Assembly: GCF_002162375.1 (NCBI RefSeq)
Contig: NZ_CP021425.1
Coordinates: forward strand, 2,167,501-2,231,500
Source of the DNA: Oleiphilus messinensis
GTDB taxonomy: Bacteria; Pseudomonadota; Gammaproteobacteria; Pseudomonadales; Oleiphilaceae
Reading direction: 5' to 3'
DNA length: 64,000 bases
The stretch's first letter is position 1, and each line of letters opens with the position of its first letter. Below are positions 33,641-42,963 of the stretch, piece after piece. A model generated the notes under the pieces. That model did no database searches. It was not told the DNA's origin and was given only the letters and a program-made list of their open reading frames with translations. The position numbers and the translations under genes were made by a program.

Positions 33641-34669
33641 CTAGTTATTCGCGTGTAGCTCTTCATTCAATTCGATCGCAGATTTGTTGGTCTTGCACTC
33701 GACCTGACCATTTACAGAATTGCGACGGAATAGTAAGTCTGACTTTCCGGCCAGCTCTCTTGCTTTAGTTGTTTCAACTGGATTGTTTTGATCATCAAGA
33801 AGGACAACTTTGGTGCCTGCAGTGATATACAGCCCGGCTTCAACCGTGCAGCGATCTCCAAGGGGAATCCCGATGCCGGCGTTGGCGCCCAACAGGCAGT
33901 TCTCGCCAACCGAAATAATAATGTTGCCGCCGCCTGAGAGTGTTCCCATGGTTGAGCAGCCGCCGCCGAGATCGGAACCTTTGCCAATGACCACGCCCGC
34001 GGAGATACGGCCTTCAATCATTGATGTTCCTTCCGTGCCGGCATTGAAGTTAACAAATCCCTCGTGCATGATGGTGGTGCCTTCACCGATGTATGCGCCC
34101 AATCGAACTCGTGATGTGTCCGCAATTCGTGTTCCGGACGGAACCACATAGTCGGTCATCTGGGGGAATTTATCTACAGATTTCACTTCCAGCACGTCGC
34201 CATTTAGGCGTGCTTCCAGTTGCTTCTGATTGAGTTCGCTCAGGTCAATGGCACCTTTGTTAGTCCAGGCAACGTTTGGTAGCAGGCCGAAGATACCGGA
34301 AAGGTTGAGCCCATGGGGTTTTACCAACCGATGGCTGATAAGGTGCAGCTTCAAGTAAACTTCGGGGGTTGTTTGTGATTCCTGGTCTGATGCCAGAATG
34401 GTAACCACGACGGGTCTTTTGCTGCTCGCACACTGGGCTGCAATTTTGGCTTGTTGACTTTCTCCAGCCGCTTCCAGAGACTGGCTGAGTGCATCCAGTT
34501 GTTCTGGCATCGCTTGAATTGCACTGTTGCCACCTTGGTAAGCGCAGGCTTTTCTCACCGCTTCAATCAACTCTTCTGATGGGTTCAGCAGAGGTGCCGG
34601 GTAAAAAACTTCTAACCACTCTTGATTGCTGTTTTGGGTTCCTACACCAATTGCTAAAGCAAAGCTCAT
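33641..34669 (-). CDS. dapD: Tetrahydrodipicolinate N-succinyltransferase
   Basis: Acyltransferase of 342 residues, the longer type found in Pseudomonas and relatives. The C-terminal half is a hexapeptide left-handed beta-helix: VRLGAYIGEGTTIMHEGFV, then ISAGVVIGKGSDLGGG and IGIPLGDRCTVEAG. It makes N-succinyl-2-amino-6-ketopimelate in the DAP pathway. ATG 34669 is the natural start. dapE lies downstream and dapC upstream with yffB, a normal grouping. Confidence 0.93.
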   Translation of the reverse strand: MSFALAIGVGTQNSNQEWLEVFYPAPLLNPSEELIEAVRKACAYQGGNSAIQAMPEQLDALSQSLEAAGESQQAKIAAQCASSKRPVVVTILASDQESQTTPEVYLKLHLISHRLVKPHGLNLSGIFGLLPNVAWTNKGAIDLSELNQKQLEARLNGDVLEVKSVDKFPQMTDYVVPSGTRIADTSRVRLGAYIGEGTTIMHEGFVNFNAGTEGTSMIEGRISAGVVIGKGSDLGGGCSTMGTLSGGGNIIISVGENCLLGANAGIGIPLGDRCTVEAGLYITAGTKVVLLDDQNNPVETTKARELAGKSDLLFRRNSVNGQVECKTNKSAIELNEELHANN

Positions 34670-34851
34670 AATTTATACCTAACTATTGTTTAATGAAATC
34701 TATCAAGTGTTTTACGATCACTGAAAACGATCAATTCTTCGGCCATTTGCGGCATATTTAATGTCGGATATTTACTTCGCGCCTGCTGAAACTTTTGGCT
34801 GCAGCGTTTAAGTCCGGCTTAAATCAAAGAAGCACGATAAGAACCAAAATA

Positions 34852-35199
34852 TTATTTTAGCAGTGTCGATGCATAAAGTTCAGCCTTGAAGCCAACAAGG
34901 ATCTGGTCATTCAATTCCAGTACGGGTCTTTTAATCATACTGGTGTGATGAATCAAAAGTTCGATTGTCTTTACGGGGGTTAAATCGGTTTTTTCCGCTT
35001 CGGGTAGTTTTCTCCAGGTTGTGCCCCGCGTGTTAACGAGCGTATCGAGGCCTGCTTCTTTCGCCCAGCGTGCGAGGGTAGCCTGATCGATACCTTTTTT
35101 CTTGTAATCATGGAATGTGTATTCAAGGTTGTTTTCATCCAGCCACTTTCGGGCTTTCTTCATCGTGTCGCAATTCGCAATGCCGTACAGGGTAATCAT
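34852..35199 (-). CDS. ArsC/Spx-family protein (YffB-like)
   Basis: Thioredoxin-fold ArsC-family protein of 115 residues. The N-terminus MITLYGIANCDTMKKARKWL places Cys10 at the active position; the middle has TRGTTWRKLPEAEK and the end MIKRPVLELNDQILVGF, characteristic of YffB. These proteins stand beside dap genes in many Proteobacteria. A glutathione-dependent reductase activity has been proposed, not proven. It lies between dapD and dapC on the same strand. Confidence 0.88.
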   Translation of the reverse strand: MITLYGIANCDTMKKARKWLDENNLEYTFHDYKKKGIDQATLARWAKEAGLDTLVNTRGTTWRKLPEAEKTDLTPVKTIELLIHHTSMIKRPVLELNDQILVGFKAELYASTLLK

Positions 35200-35257
35200 A
35201 TTGTTCTCAAATTTTTACGTGTTGAAGGCTTGGTGCGTTGGGGGTATTTGCTCCAGA

Positions 35258-36457
35258 TCACTGGATTGATTCGATATAGCTTCGAATCCGGCGGGCTGCC
35301 GTTTCACATTCCTCGACACCTGCCACCAGCGCCATCCTGATTCTGTTTTCACCGGGGTTGATGCCAGAAACAGTTCGCGACAGGTAGCGTCCAGGCAAGA
35401 CGGTGACGTTTTGCTGGGCGAACAGTTCCTGAGCAAAGCGCTCATCGGAAATTGGCGTTTTCGGCCAGAGATAAAAGCTGGCATCTGTTTGTTCGATGCT
35501 CATTACCGGTTCCAGGATTTCCAGCACTCGTTTGAACTTTTCACGATACAGGTCGCGATTCGCTTTTACATGGCTCTCATCGGACCAGCAGGCGGCCGAT
35601 GCAAGTTGGTGTTGAATTGGCATCGCGCAGCCATGGTAGGTTCGATACAGCAAAAACTTTTCGATCAGTCCGGCATCTCCGGCGACAAATCCTGAGCGCA
35701 AGCCTGGCAGGTTTGAACGTTTGGATAAACTATGGAAGACGATGCAGTTTCTGAAGTCATGCATGCCCAGATTTGCACAGGCTTCCAGGAGACCAACAGG
35801 CGGCTTGTCTTCGTTACAGTATATTTCCGAATAACACTCATCTGAAGCGATGATAAAGTTATGTTTTTGTGCCAACTCGATCAGGTATTTGAGGGTTGGT
35901 AATGGAATGACAGATCCTGTTGGATTGCCTGGACTACACAGAAATAGTATCTGACAGGATTGCCAAGCAGTATCCGGTACTTGCGCAAAGTCTGGAATAA
36001 AGTGATTTTCAGCGAGGCAAGGTATGTAGTCCAGTTCAGCTCCGGCCAATATAGCAGCGCCCTCATAGATTTGATAGAACGGATTTGGCGAGACGATTGA
36101 TCCTTTCCGGGTTCGATCTGTGGCGCTTTGAGTGAACGCGAATATTGCTTCACGGGTACCGTTCACGGGGAGTACGTGACGTTCGGGATCTACAGAGCCA
36201 TGCTGTAACTTGAAGCGGCGCTCAAGCCATATGGAAATGGCATTGCGTAACTGGGGAAGACCTTTGGTCGTGGGGTAGCTTGAAAGGGCCCCAATGTTTT
36301 TGATCAATTCATCGACGACAAACTGGGGGGCAGGGTGTTTAGGTTCACCAATGGATAGTGCGATGTGAGCGAGGTTTGTTGGTGGCGTAACCTGTGCCTT
36401 CAGTTTGGTAAGCTTTTCGAAGGGGTAGGGGTGAAGCTTGCTTAAGTCAGGGTTCAT
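35258..36457 (-). CDS. dapC: Succinyldiaminopimelate transaminase
   Basis: Class I/II PLP aminotransferase, about 399 residues. MNPDLSKLHPYPFEKL is the usual beginning and fixes ATG 36457 over the in-frame TTG at 36481. IALSIGEPKHPAP, LCSPGNPTGS, SDECYSE and HSLSKRSNLPGLRSGF (PLP Lys in the SLSKR segment) are present. It converts N-succinyl-2-amino-6-ketopimelate with glutamate. Together with dapD, dapE and yffB it forms the lysine/DAP set. Confidence 0.92.
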   Translation of the reverse strand: MNPDLSKLHPYPFEKLTKLKAQVTPPTNLAHIALSIGEPKHPAPQFVVDELIKNIGALSSYPTTKGLPQLRNAISIWLERRFKLQHGSVDPERHVLPVNGTREAIFAFTQSATDRTRKGSIVSPNPFYQIYEGAAILAGAELDYIPCLAENHFIPDFAQVPDTAWQSCQILFLCSPGNPTGSVIPLPTLKYLIELAQKHNFIIASDECYSEIYCNEDKPPVGLLEACANLGMHDFRNCIVFHSLSKRSNLPGLRSGFVAGDAGLIEKFLLYRTYHGCAMPIQHQLASAACWSDESHVKANRDLYREKFKRVLEILEPVMSIEQTDASFYLWPKTPISDERFAQELFAQQNVTVLPGRYLSRTVSGINPGENRIRMALVAGVEECETAARRIRSYIESIQ

Positions 36458-36550
36458 GATCAATATCTTGTTTAAGTTCAAAAAAAGTCTGTGTTGGTCT
36501 GTGCGGCTACCGGGGTCTCAGCTCATTAGGTCTGCTGGATTTGCATTCCT

Positions 36551-39274
36551 TTATTCCGCCCTGACCTGCTCATCCAGTTGCTGGCAGATTTCTCGCGCCA
36601 GGGATGTGCATAACTGGGGATCACTAATCGGGCTACCATCTGCCATCGTGATAAAAAACACGTCCTCGACGCGCTCGCCCAGTGTTGCAATTCGAGCCGC
36701 AACCAAGGAAACGTTGAAATCCAGCAGAATACGCCCGATTCTGGCGAGCAGGCCGGGGCGATCCGGTGTGATCACCTCCATAATCGTCCGTTGATTGATC
36801 GTGTCATTGCTGAAGGTTACTTCAGTCGGAAATGTGAAATGTTTTAGCTGGCGTGGTGTACGCCGTTTGATGATCGAGGGGTAGTCTTCCGGGTCATCCA
36901 GTTCGTCGATCAATCGTTCGCGAATTCGCTGTTTTCGTTCTGAATCACCGGCCAGGGGTTGGTGATTTTCATCCAGAACAATAAAGCTGCTGAGGTTAAA
37001 TGGGCCTGAGTCTGCGCTGATCCGGGCATCCAGGATATTGAGGTTTACTTGCTCCAGTACTGCGGTAGTGGCAGCAAATAAATCGAGGCTGGACTTCACA
37101 TAGATCATAATCTGGGTTGATATCTCCTGGCCTGCATTGGATATATCCCGAATCAGAATAAGCGGAATGCTGGGGTCGCCATGGCGCAAGATCGCTGCGG
37201 TCTGCCAGGCGATTTCGGAGGTCGAGTCCTGCAGGAAATAATCATCTTCAATCTGATCCCACAGCTGCATCACTTCTTGCTCGGTATAGTGTTGCGCAAC
37301 CAGTGTTGTTAATGCTTCTTCTTTAGTGGCTTGTATCCACTCGTTTCGATCGATTGCTTTTTCAACACCGCGACTGAGCACTCGTCGCGCTTCGAGGTAG
37401 AGTTGTCGTAACAGAGAGGCGCGCCAGCTATTCCAAAGGCTCGGGTTAGTTGCCTCAATGTCGGCTACCGTCAGTACGTAGAGATAGTCCAGGTGCACCA
37501 GGCTCGGTATCTCCCGTGCAAATTGATAGATAACATCAGGATCCTGAGTGTCCTTCCGCTGGGCGGTCATTGACATAAGCAGGTGATGTTTGACCAGCCA
37601 GGAAACCAGTTGGGTGTCTCGTTGGCTCAGGTGGTGCCTGGAGCAGAATGCTTCAACGTCTCTCGCGCCCAGATCAGAATGGTCCCCGCCTCGTCCTTTG
37701 CCAATGTCATGGTAGAGCCCGGCGATGTATAGCAGTTCCAGTTTGGGCAGGCGTCTGATTAAACGGGTGGCCAACGGGAAGTGCTGTTTGGAGTTAGGGT
37801 CTCGAAACGAGACCATGTTTTTAATCACCCGAACCGTGTGTGCGTCAACTGTATAGATATGAAACAGGTCGTGTTGCATTTGCCCGATAATTTTGCCGAA
37901 TTCAGGCAAGTAACGCCCTAACACATTGTAGCGCTTCATAAACGACAACGTGCGGTGCAGCGCGTGGGGTGTCTTCAAGAGTTCCATGAAAAGCGTTGTG
38001 CTGGCAAGGTCGTTGCGGAATTCCTTGTCAATCAGGTGGCGATGAGCGCGTATAGCGCGAATGGTTGTCGCACGAATACCCTTAATCTGCGGGTTTTGTG
38101 CAATGAGAACGAAAATTTCCAGCAGAGCGTAAGGGGCATAAGCAAAAACCCCATTGTTGTTTGCCTCAATATACCGATTACGGACAACAAAGCGCTTGTT
38201 CAGTCGAGTGACTTCATCATCACTGTAGCTGTTCTTGATAATGGCTTCATCAAAATATTGCAGCATGACATCGGTGAGTTCGGCGAGTGCGAGCACGACG
38301 CGATAATATTTTTGCATCATGATTTCAACGCCGAGCTTGCGTTGGCTGTCTCTGTAGCCCAGCATTTCGGCGAGTGCACGCTGATGATCAAAGAGGAGAC
38401 GGTTTTCGTTGCGTCCAGCGATAACTTGGAGTCCGTACCGCATCTTCCAGAGAAATGTTTCACCGTCCCTGAGCATTGCGTACTCTTCATCGGTGAGGAA
38501 TTGATACTCGGAGAGTTGGTCTTTTTCGGTTATGCGAAAGTGACGTTTGGTGATCCAGCCGATGGTTTGAATGTCCCGCAGTGCACCGGGGGAGGATTTG
38601 AGGTTGGGTTCCAGGTTATATTCTGTATCGCCAAATTTCTCGTGGCGGATTTTTTGTTCTTCCCGTTTACCGACAAAATAGGCTTTGTCTGAATATACTT
38701 CATCTGTAAACACGTGTTCATTGAGCGCATCGCGCAACGCCTCAGGACCGGAAATCGTTCGGGTTTCAAGGAGGTTGGTGGCAATGGTAAGATCTTTTTG
38801 TGCTTCGCTCACACACTCTGTCAGGGTTCGAACGCTTTGGCCAATGTCAAGGTTGAGATCCCATAACAGTGTTATGAATCGGGAGATTTGGTCTTGCTCG
38901 TGCTCGTTTAGCGCCAATTTTGATACGATCAGCAAGTCGATGTCGGAGTGCGGGTGAAGTTCGCCGCGGCCATAGCCCCCGACGGCCAGTAAGGCGACGT
39001 TGTCAACTCTGTCCCAGTCAAAACCAAGCCACAATTGAGTGAGTACGAAATCCATAAACTGGGCTCTGGCTCCAACCAGTGCCCGCACATCGTCTCCCTC
39101 ACTGAAGCGCTCGTTAAAGAGGCTGCTGGCGGTCTGAAGTGCCGACTTTACGATACCAACAGGAGATGTCGCGCTTGCGATATCTTTTTGCAGTGTGCTT
39201 TGCAATGTCTCAATTGCAAGCTGCGTTTCCGGGGATAAGGGCTCAGAGAAAGCTGGGGTTGCTGCACCATTCAT
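36551..39274 (-). CDS. glnD: PII uridylyltransferase / uridylyl-removing enzyme
   Basis: Bifunctional nitrogen sensor of 907 residues that uridylylates and de-uridylylates PII. Domains in order: N-terminal nucleotidyltransferase (GGYGRGELHPHSDIDLLIV with the Asp pair, about 100-125), a central HD domain (HTVRVIKNM and YHDIGKGRGGDHS, around 480-540) and two C-terminal ACT domains (VEVITPDRPGLLARIGRIL at the end) for glutamine sensing. Full length, all motifs intact. Leftward, between dapC and map, the order found in Pseudomonas. Confidence 0.95.
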   Translation of the reverse strand: MNGAATPAFSEPLSPETQLAIETLQSTLQKDIASATSPVGIVKSALQTASSLFNERFSEGDDVRALVGARAQFMDFVLTQLWLGFDWDRVDNVALLAVGGYGRGELHPHSDIDLLIVSKLALNEHEQDQISRFITLLWDLNLDIGQSVRTLTECVSEAQKDLTIATNLLETRTISGPEALRDALNEHVFTDEVYSDKAYFVGKREEQKIRHEKFGDTEYNLEPNLKSSPGALRDIQTIGWITKRHFRITEKDQLSEYQFLTDEEYAMLRDGETFLWKMRYGLQVIAGRNENRLLFDHQRALAEMLGYRDSQRKLGVEIMMQKYYRVVLALAELTDVMLQYFDEAIIKNSYSDDEVTRLNKRFVVRNRYIEANNNGVFAYAPYALLEIFVLIAQNPQIKGIRATTIRAIRAHRHLIDKEFRNDLASTTLFMELLKTPHALHRTLSFMKRYNVLGRYLPEFGKIIGQMQHDLFHIYTVDAHTVRVIKNMVSFRDPNSKQHFPLATRLIRRLPKLELLYIAGLYHDIGKGRGGDHSDLGARDVEAFCSRHHLSQRDTQLVSWLVKHHLLMSMTAQRKDTQDPDVIYQFAREIPSLVHLDYLYVLTVADIEATNPSLWNSWRASLLRQLYLEARRVLSRGVEKAIDRNEWIQATKEEALTTLVAQHYTEQEVMQLWDQIEDDYFLQDSTSEIAWQTAAILRHGDPSIPLILIRDISNAGQEISTQIMIYVKSSLDLFAATTAVLEQVNLNILDARISADSGPFNLSSFIVLDENHQPLAGDSERKQRIRERLIDELDDPEDYPSIIKRRTPRQLKHFTFPTEVTFSNDTINQRTIMEVITPDRPGLLARIGRILLDFNVSLVAARIATLGERVEDVFFITMADGSPISDPQLCTSLAREICQQLDEQVRAE

Positions 39275-39332
39275 AAATGTTTTCGTATCGATTAATTCAA
39301 CAGGCCGAAGAGTTCATGTTTTTCATTTCGCC

Positions 39333-40115
39333 TCAAAGGCCCCAATAGGCGCGTTCCTCTTCTCTGAGGGTGAGAATTTCGAAGCCATCAGCAGTCACCA
39401 GAATGGTGTGTTCCCATTGTGCAGACAATTTATGATCTTTAGTCACGACCGTCCAGCCATCGGGCAGTAGCTTGCTGTGTCGCTTACCCATGTTAATCAT
39501 GGGTTCAATGGTGAAGGTCATGCCTTCTTTGATAGCCATGCCTGTGCCCGGTGTGCCATAGTGAACAACCTGAGGTTCTTCATGGAATGTAGCGCCGATG
39601 CCATGGCCGCAATACTCCCGAACGACGGAGTAATGATTTGATTCAGCGTGCTGTTGTATGACGTGACCGATGTCGCCGAGTTGAGTACCTGGTTTCACTA
39701 GCTCGATTCCCTTGTACATGCACTCTTGCGTTATACGAACCAGTCTCTCTGAAGCGGCATTGGGTTTGCCCACAAAAAACATCTTGCTCGTGTCGCCGTG
39801 ATAGCCATCTTTAATAACCGTGACGTCGATGTTAATGATATCGCCACTTTTCAGTTTCTTCTTGTCACTGGGGATGCCGTGACAGATAACATGATTTACT
39901 GATGTGCAGATTGATTTTGGAAACCCCTTGTAGTTCAGGGGGGCTGGTATGGCCTGTTGAGTTTTGGTGATATACTCGTGACAGATTACATCGAGTTCTG
40001 CTGTCGTGATTCCGGGCTTTACGTAGTCTCCAATCATTTCCAGAACTTCTGCTGCCAGCTTGCCGGCTACCCGCATTTTTTCAACTTCGTCTGCTGTTTT
40101 AATCGTTACCTTCAT
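39333..40115 (-). CDS. map: Methionine aminopeptidase, type I
   Basis: Removes the initiator methionine from nascent proteins. MKVTIKTADEVEKMRVAGKL fits ATG 40115; ATG 40133 adds six residues. Metal ligands are in DVTVIKDGYHGDTSKMF (Asp pair), the YCGHGIGATFHEEPQ His, FTIEPMI (Glu) and the C-terminal QWEHTI (Glu). Length of 260 residues is standard. It is divergent from rpsB, with which it shares a long intergenic region. Confidence 0.95.
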   Translation of the reverse strand: MKVTIKTADEVEKMRVAGKLAAEVLEMIGDYVKPGITTAELDVICHEYITKTQQAIPAPLNYKGFPKSICTSVNHVICHGIPSDKKKLKSGDIINIDVTVIKDGYHGDTSKMFFVGKPNAASERLVRITQECMYKGIELVKPGTQLGDIGHVIQQHAESNHYSVVREYCGHGIGATFHEEPQVVHYGTPGTGMAIKEGMTFTIEPMINMGKRHSKLLPDGWTVVTKDHKLSAQWEHTILVTADGFEILTLREEERAYWGL

Positions 40116-40348
40116 TCGACTCTGATTTTCCATTCCTGTTATTGGCTGCAGCTGCGCATTGGCAGTGCAATCCGCAATATGTTCGTTAGGGGTATTCTAA
40201 CCGGTTCGAGCAGGTTATTAAACTTTCAGCACCTAGAAACCGAGTAAACTGGTCAATCTTTTTGCTCGTACCCCGGTTCGAACGGGGGTGTATTATCGAA
40301 TAGGGAAGGTGATCAGCTTCAAACATTACAGTAATAATACAGAAAATC

Positions 40349-40377
40349 TTTCTTATTAAGTGTGAGTATGGTATAAA
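40349..40377 (+). promoter_or_regulatory. Candidate rpsB-tsf promoter with GC-rich discriminator
   Basis: TATAAA at 40372-40377, with a poor -35 (TTTCTT, 40349-40354) 17 bp upstream. Directly after the -10 comes GCGCGG, a GC-rich discriminator of the kind found in stringently controlled translation genes. Predicted transcription start is about 40383-40385, giving a leader of about 200 nt. Assigned by eye. Confidence 0.5.
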
Positions 40378-40384
40378 GCGCGGC

Positions 40385-40425
40385 CTGAGTTTCGTACGCA
40401 AGAAAATTGTCTGCGACAAACTCAG
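40385..40425 (+). promoter_or_regulatory. 5' stem-loop of the rpsB leader (candidate S2 autoregulatory element)
   Basis: Left arm 40385-40400 (CTGAGTTTCGTACGCA) pairs with right arm 40412-40425 (TGCGACAAACTCAG) over 14 bp with two single-base bulges and an 11-nt loop. It would be at or very near the 5' end of the rpsB transcript. S2 represses its own rpsB-tsf mRNA through a structured leader in other Gammaproteobacteria, so a regulatory role is likely but unproven here. Confidence 0.55.
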
Positions 40426-40582
40426 AATAACACACATGCGCCGATATCAAGGTTCTGGGTGCCGGGTGGATTATTGATCAACAAGTCTGCAACTAAAATC
40501 GAGTAAGTTGTTGTTGGTTGTCCAGCGGGTTGAATCTTGAGGGTGTATGGAGGCCTAACCCATAGTAATAAGGTATTTAGCA

Positions 40583-41332
40583 ATGGCAGAAGTAAGTATG
40601 AGAGACCTGCTCAAAGCAGGTGTACACTTTGGGCACCAGACTCGCTACTGGAACCCGAAAATGCGCAAGTACATTTTTGGTGCGCGCAATAAAATTCATA
40701 TCATTAACCTGGAACACACTGTTCCTGCGTTCAATGATGCTTTGCAAGTTGTTCAGCGTATTGCTGAAAACAAGAATAAAGTCTTGTTCGTTGGTACCAA
40801 GCGTGCTGCAGGCAAAATTGTTAAAGAAGAAGCATCACGAGCAGGTATGCCTTACGTGAATCACCGTTGGTTGGGTGGTATGTTGACCAACTACAAAACG
40901 ATTCGTCAATCTATCAAGCGTTTTCGTGAGCTGGAAGCTCAAGCTCAAGATGGTACTTTTGAGAAGTTAACCAAAAAAGAAGCGCTGATGCGTACGCGTG
41001 AGATGGAGAAGCTTGAGCGTAGTATTGGTGGTATCAAAGATATGGGTGGTTTGCCGGATGCATTGTTTGTGGTTGACGTTGATCACGAGCGCATTGCAGT
41101 TAAAGAAGCAAACAAGCTGGGTATCCCTGTTATTGGTATCGTTGATACCAACAGTGATCCAGATGGCGTAGATTACGTTATTCCGGGTAACGATGACGCG
41201 ATTCGAGCGATTCAAATCTACGTTGGTGCTGTTGCGGATGCTTGCCAGGAAGGGACTTCTAATACAGCTACAACCGCTGACGAGTTTGTTGAAGTTAGCG
41301 ATGATGCGACTCCAGAAGCTGAAGCAGAGTAA
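40583..41332 (+). CDS. rpsB: 30S ribosomal protein S2
   Basis: Protein of 249 residues, standard for S2: [26 protein letters not shown], then [30 protein letters not shown] and [19 protein letters not shown]. The C-terminal tail is acidic. ATG 40583 follows AATAAGG. Cotranscribed with tsf; an attenuator hairpin lies between the two. Confidence 0.98.
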   Translation: MAEVSMRDLLKAGVHFGHQTRYWNPKMRKYIFGARNKIHIINLEHTVPAFNDALQVVQRIAENKNKVLFVGTKRAAGKIVKEEASRAGMPYVNHRWLGGMLTNYKTIRQSIKRFRELEAQAQDGTFEKLTKKEALMRTREMEKLERSIGGIKDMGGLPDALFVVDVDHERIAVKEANKLGIPVIGIVDTNSDPDGVDYVIPGNDDAIRAIQIYVGAVADACQEGTSNTATTADEFVEVSDDATPEAEAE

Positions 41333-41463
41333 GTTTTGTTTGAGTTTGTCTGACGGTCAGTTGTTAAAGTGTTTTCAGTGGGCACTTAAAAGTGTCTGGC
41401 ATGAAGCATGATGTTCATATTAATGCGGTATGCTGATCGTGAGACTGTGAGTTGTAAACGGAT

Positions 41464-41483
41464 AAGGGGCTAGCGCCCCTTTT
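41464..41483 (+). terminator. Rho-independent attenuator between rpsB and tsf
   Basis: AAGGGGC-TAGC-GCCCCTT forms a 7-bp stem with a 4-nt loop at 41464-41481, and four T's overlap its end. It would lower expression of tsf relative to rpsB. The T-run is short, so termination is probably partial. Confidence 0.75.
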
Positions 41484-41605
41484 CTGTAACTTGGTCCGAG
41501 TATTCAGAAGGTCGCGCCTGATAGTTTTGATCTTTTGTGATCGATGAAGATCGTGGCGGGGTCTGATTGGTTTTTTGTATTTAGCGTTATAGTAGAGGGT
41601 TTGAC

Positions 41606-42475
41606 ATGGCCGCAATTACAGCAAGTTTGGTAAAAGAGCTCCGTGAGCGTACTGGCTTAGGGATGATGGAGTGTAAGAAGGCTCTGGTTGAAGCGGATGG
41701 AGACATCGATAAAGCAATCGAAGAGATGCGTAAAAACAGTGGTATGAAAGCGGCCAAAAAAGCAGGTCGTACCGCTGCAGATGGTGTTGTGCAAACTAAA
41801 GTTGCTGAAGACGGTTCGTATGGTGTTCTGGTTGAAGTTAACAGTGAAACGGATTTCGTTGCACGTGATGATAACTTCTTGAACTTTGTGAATACTGTAG
41901 TTGAGAAGGCTTTTGCGAACAAAGTCAGCGATATTCAGGCGTTGATTGATGACGAGCTGGAGTCTGCGCGTCAGGCTTTGGTGCAAAAAATTGGTGAAAA
42001 CATCAGTGTTCGTCGAGTAGAGTTAGTTGAAGCTGTTGATGGCGTTGTGGGTAGCTACGTTCATGGTAACAGCCGAATTGGTGTGTTGGTTGCTCTGAAA
42101 GGTGGTACTGTTGATGTTGCGAAAGATATTGCAATGCATGTTGCTGCGGTGAACCCTCAGTATGTTAATACTGCGGATGTGCCTGCAGATGCAGTTGCTA
42201 AAGAGAAAGAAATTCTTTTGGCACAGCCTGATATGGCGGGTAAGCCTGCGGAGATTGCAGAGAAGATCATTGGTGGTCGTCTGAGCAAGTTCTTGGCGGA
42301 GATCAGCCTGGTCGAGCAGCCTTTTGTGAAAGACCCTGACCAAAAAGTGGGTGGTCTGGCCAAGAAGGCGGGTGCTGAAGTTGTTTCCTTTGTTCGCTAC
42401 GAAGTGGGTGAGGGAATCGAGAAAGAAGAAGTTGATTTTGCTGCTGAGGTTGCTGCTGCCGCTAAAGGTAACTAA
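41606..42475 (+). CDS. tsf: Translation elongation factor Ts
   Basis: Guanine-nucleotide exchange factor for EF-Tu, 289 residues. The N-terminal module [25 protein letters not shown] and the exchange-core segment [15 protein letters not shown] are exact family signatures; GVLVALKGG and AMHVAA follow. ATG 41606 fits. Second gene of the rpsB operon, closed by a strong terminator at 42501-42540. Confidence 0.98.
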   Translation: MAAITASLVKELRERTGLGMMECKKALVEADGDIDKAIEEMRKNSGMKAAKKAGRTAADGVVQTKVAEDGSYGVLVEVNSETDFVARDDNFLNFVNTVVEKAFANKVSDIQALIDDELESARQALVQKIGENISVRRVELVEAVDGVVGSYVHGNSRIGVLVALKGGTVDVAKDIAMHVAAVNPQYVNTADVPADAVAKEKEILLAQPDMAGKPAEIAEKIIGGRLSKFLAEISLVEQPFVKDPDQKVGGLAKKAGAEVVSFVRYEVGEGIEKEEVDFAAEVAAAAKGN

Positions 42476-42500
42476 GTATCGGCACCACAAAATGCAATAG

Positions 42501-42540
42501 AATCGCCGCATGTTGCCTAGCGCAGCATGCGGCGATTTGC
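42501..42540 (+). terminator. Strong hairpin terminator after tsf
   Basis: A 16-bp stem (42501-42516 with 42522-42537, one G-U pair) encloses a 5-nt loop CTAGC. The stem AATCGCCGCATG/CATGCGGCGATT is perfect. Only three T's follow, but stem strength and place, 25 bp after the tsf stop, support transcription termination. Confidence 0.8.
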
Positions 42541-42963
42541 TATATACATTGTGCGTAATCTGAAACATGCGGTTTCTTGTGTCATCGTAACTTGCTCCCA
42601 GTGTTGTCGTGACTTGTTTCTTACGTGATCGTAACTTGAACGTGAATCTGTTTTTGTCACTATTGTCAAAGTTTGTTGCGATTGTTTGGTTCTAAGGACG
42701 ATGTATCGAAAGTGCAGAATAATGCGTTTTCATATCGTTTTATATTGTGTTGATTCATGTTGGCTGTTGGGCTGGTTTCGGGGCGCTTTGTCGAAGTGGG
42801 CGAGCATTGCTTTGAACGGGCTGTGTCAACTCGATCCGTATTCGTCACACCGAAAGCATTTTTGAGCGTGTCGGGCTCGATAATCGCTGAATCGGTGAGT
42901 CTTGATGGTTGCTGGCTTCTCGTCAGACGACAGATTAATCTTATTCTATAAGGGAAAATAACC
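42541..42963. other. tsf-pyrH intergenic region with three phased repeats
   Basis: About 420 bp between the tsf terminator and pyrH with no supported gene. It contains TCGTAACTTG at 42585, TCGTGACTTG at 42607 and TCGTAACTTG at 42629, at exact 22-bp spacing. Two TTGTCA hexamers (42654-42659 and 42663-42668) could be -35 boxes, but no good -10 could be paired. The pyrH start at 42964 is preceded by AAGGGAAAA. Confidence 0.55.
42585..42638. repeat. Three TCGTRACTTG repeats, 22-bp period
   Basis: Ten-base cores start at 42585, 42607 and 42629; two are identical and one differs by a single base. A 22-bp period puts them on nearly the same face of the helix, as in multi-site operators. They lie upstream of pyrH. 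Confidence 0.75.

Larger units (their letters stand above)
40116..40582. other. map-rpsB divergent intergenic region
   Basis: About 467 bp carrying the rpsB promoter and leader (listed separately), and presumably the map promoter. Near 40276-40292 is CCCCG-GTTCGAA-CGGGG, a 5-bp stem with 7-nt loop that looks like a tRNA T-arm, but no acceptor or anticodon arm accompanies it. In enteric bacteria the corresponding region carries the t44/tff RNA, the processed S2 leader. No protein gene is supported here. Confidence 0.6.

Noticed and set aside
37955-38692. Open frame of 245 codons on the plus strand inside glnD
   Set aside because: Fully antisense to intact glnD; composition is the shadow of a coding gene and no family is visible.
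40276-40292. tRNA gene suggested by a T-arm-like hairpin
   Set aside because: No acceptor, D or anticodon arm can be folded around it; kept only as a finding.
42023-42568. Open frame of 181 codons on the minus strand over tsf
   Set aside because: Antisense to tsf and crosses its terminator; no RBS or family match.
42585-42638. CRISPR-like array
   Set aside because: Only three 10-bp cores with 12-bp spacing sequences; far too short for a CRISPR array and no cas genes nearby.
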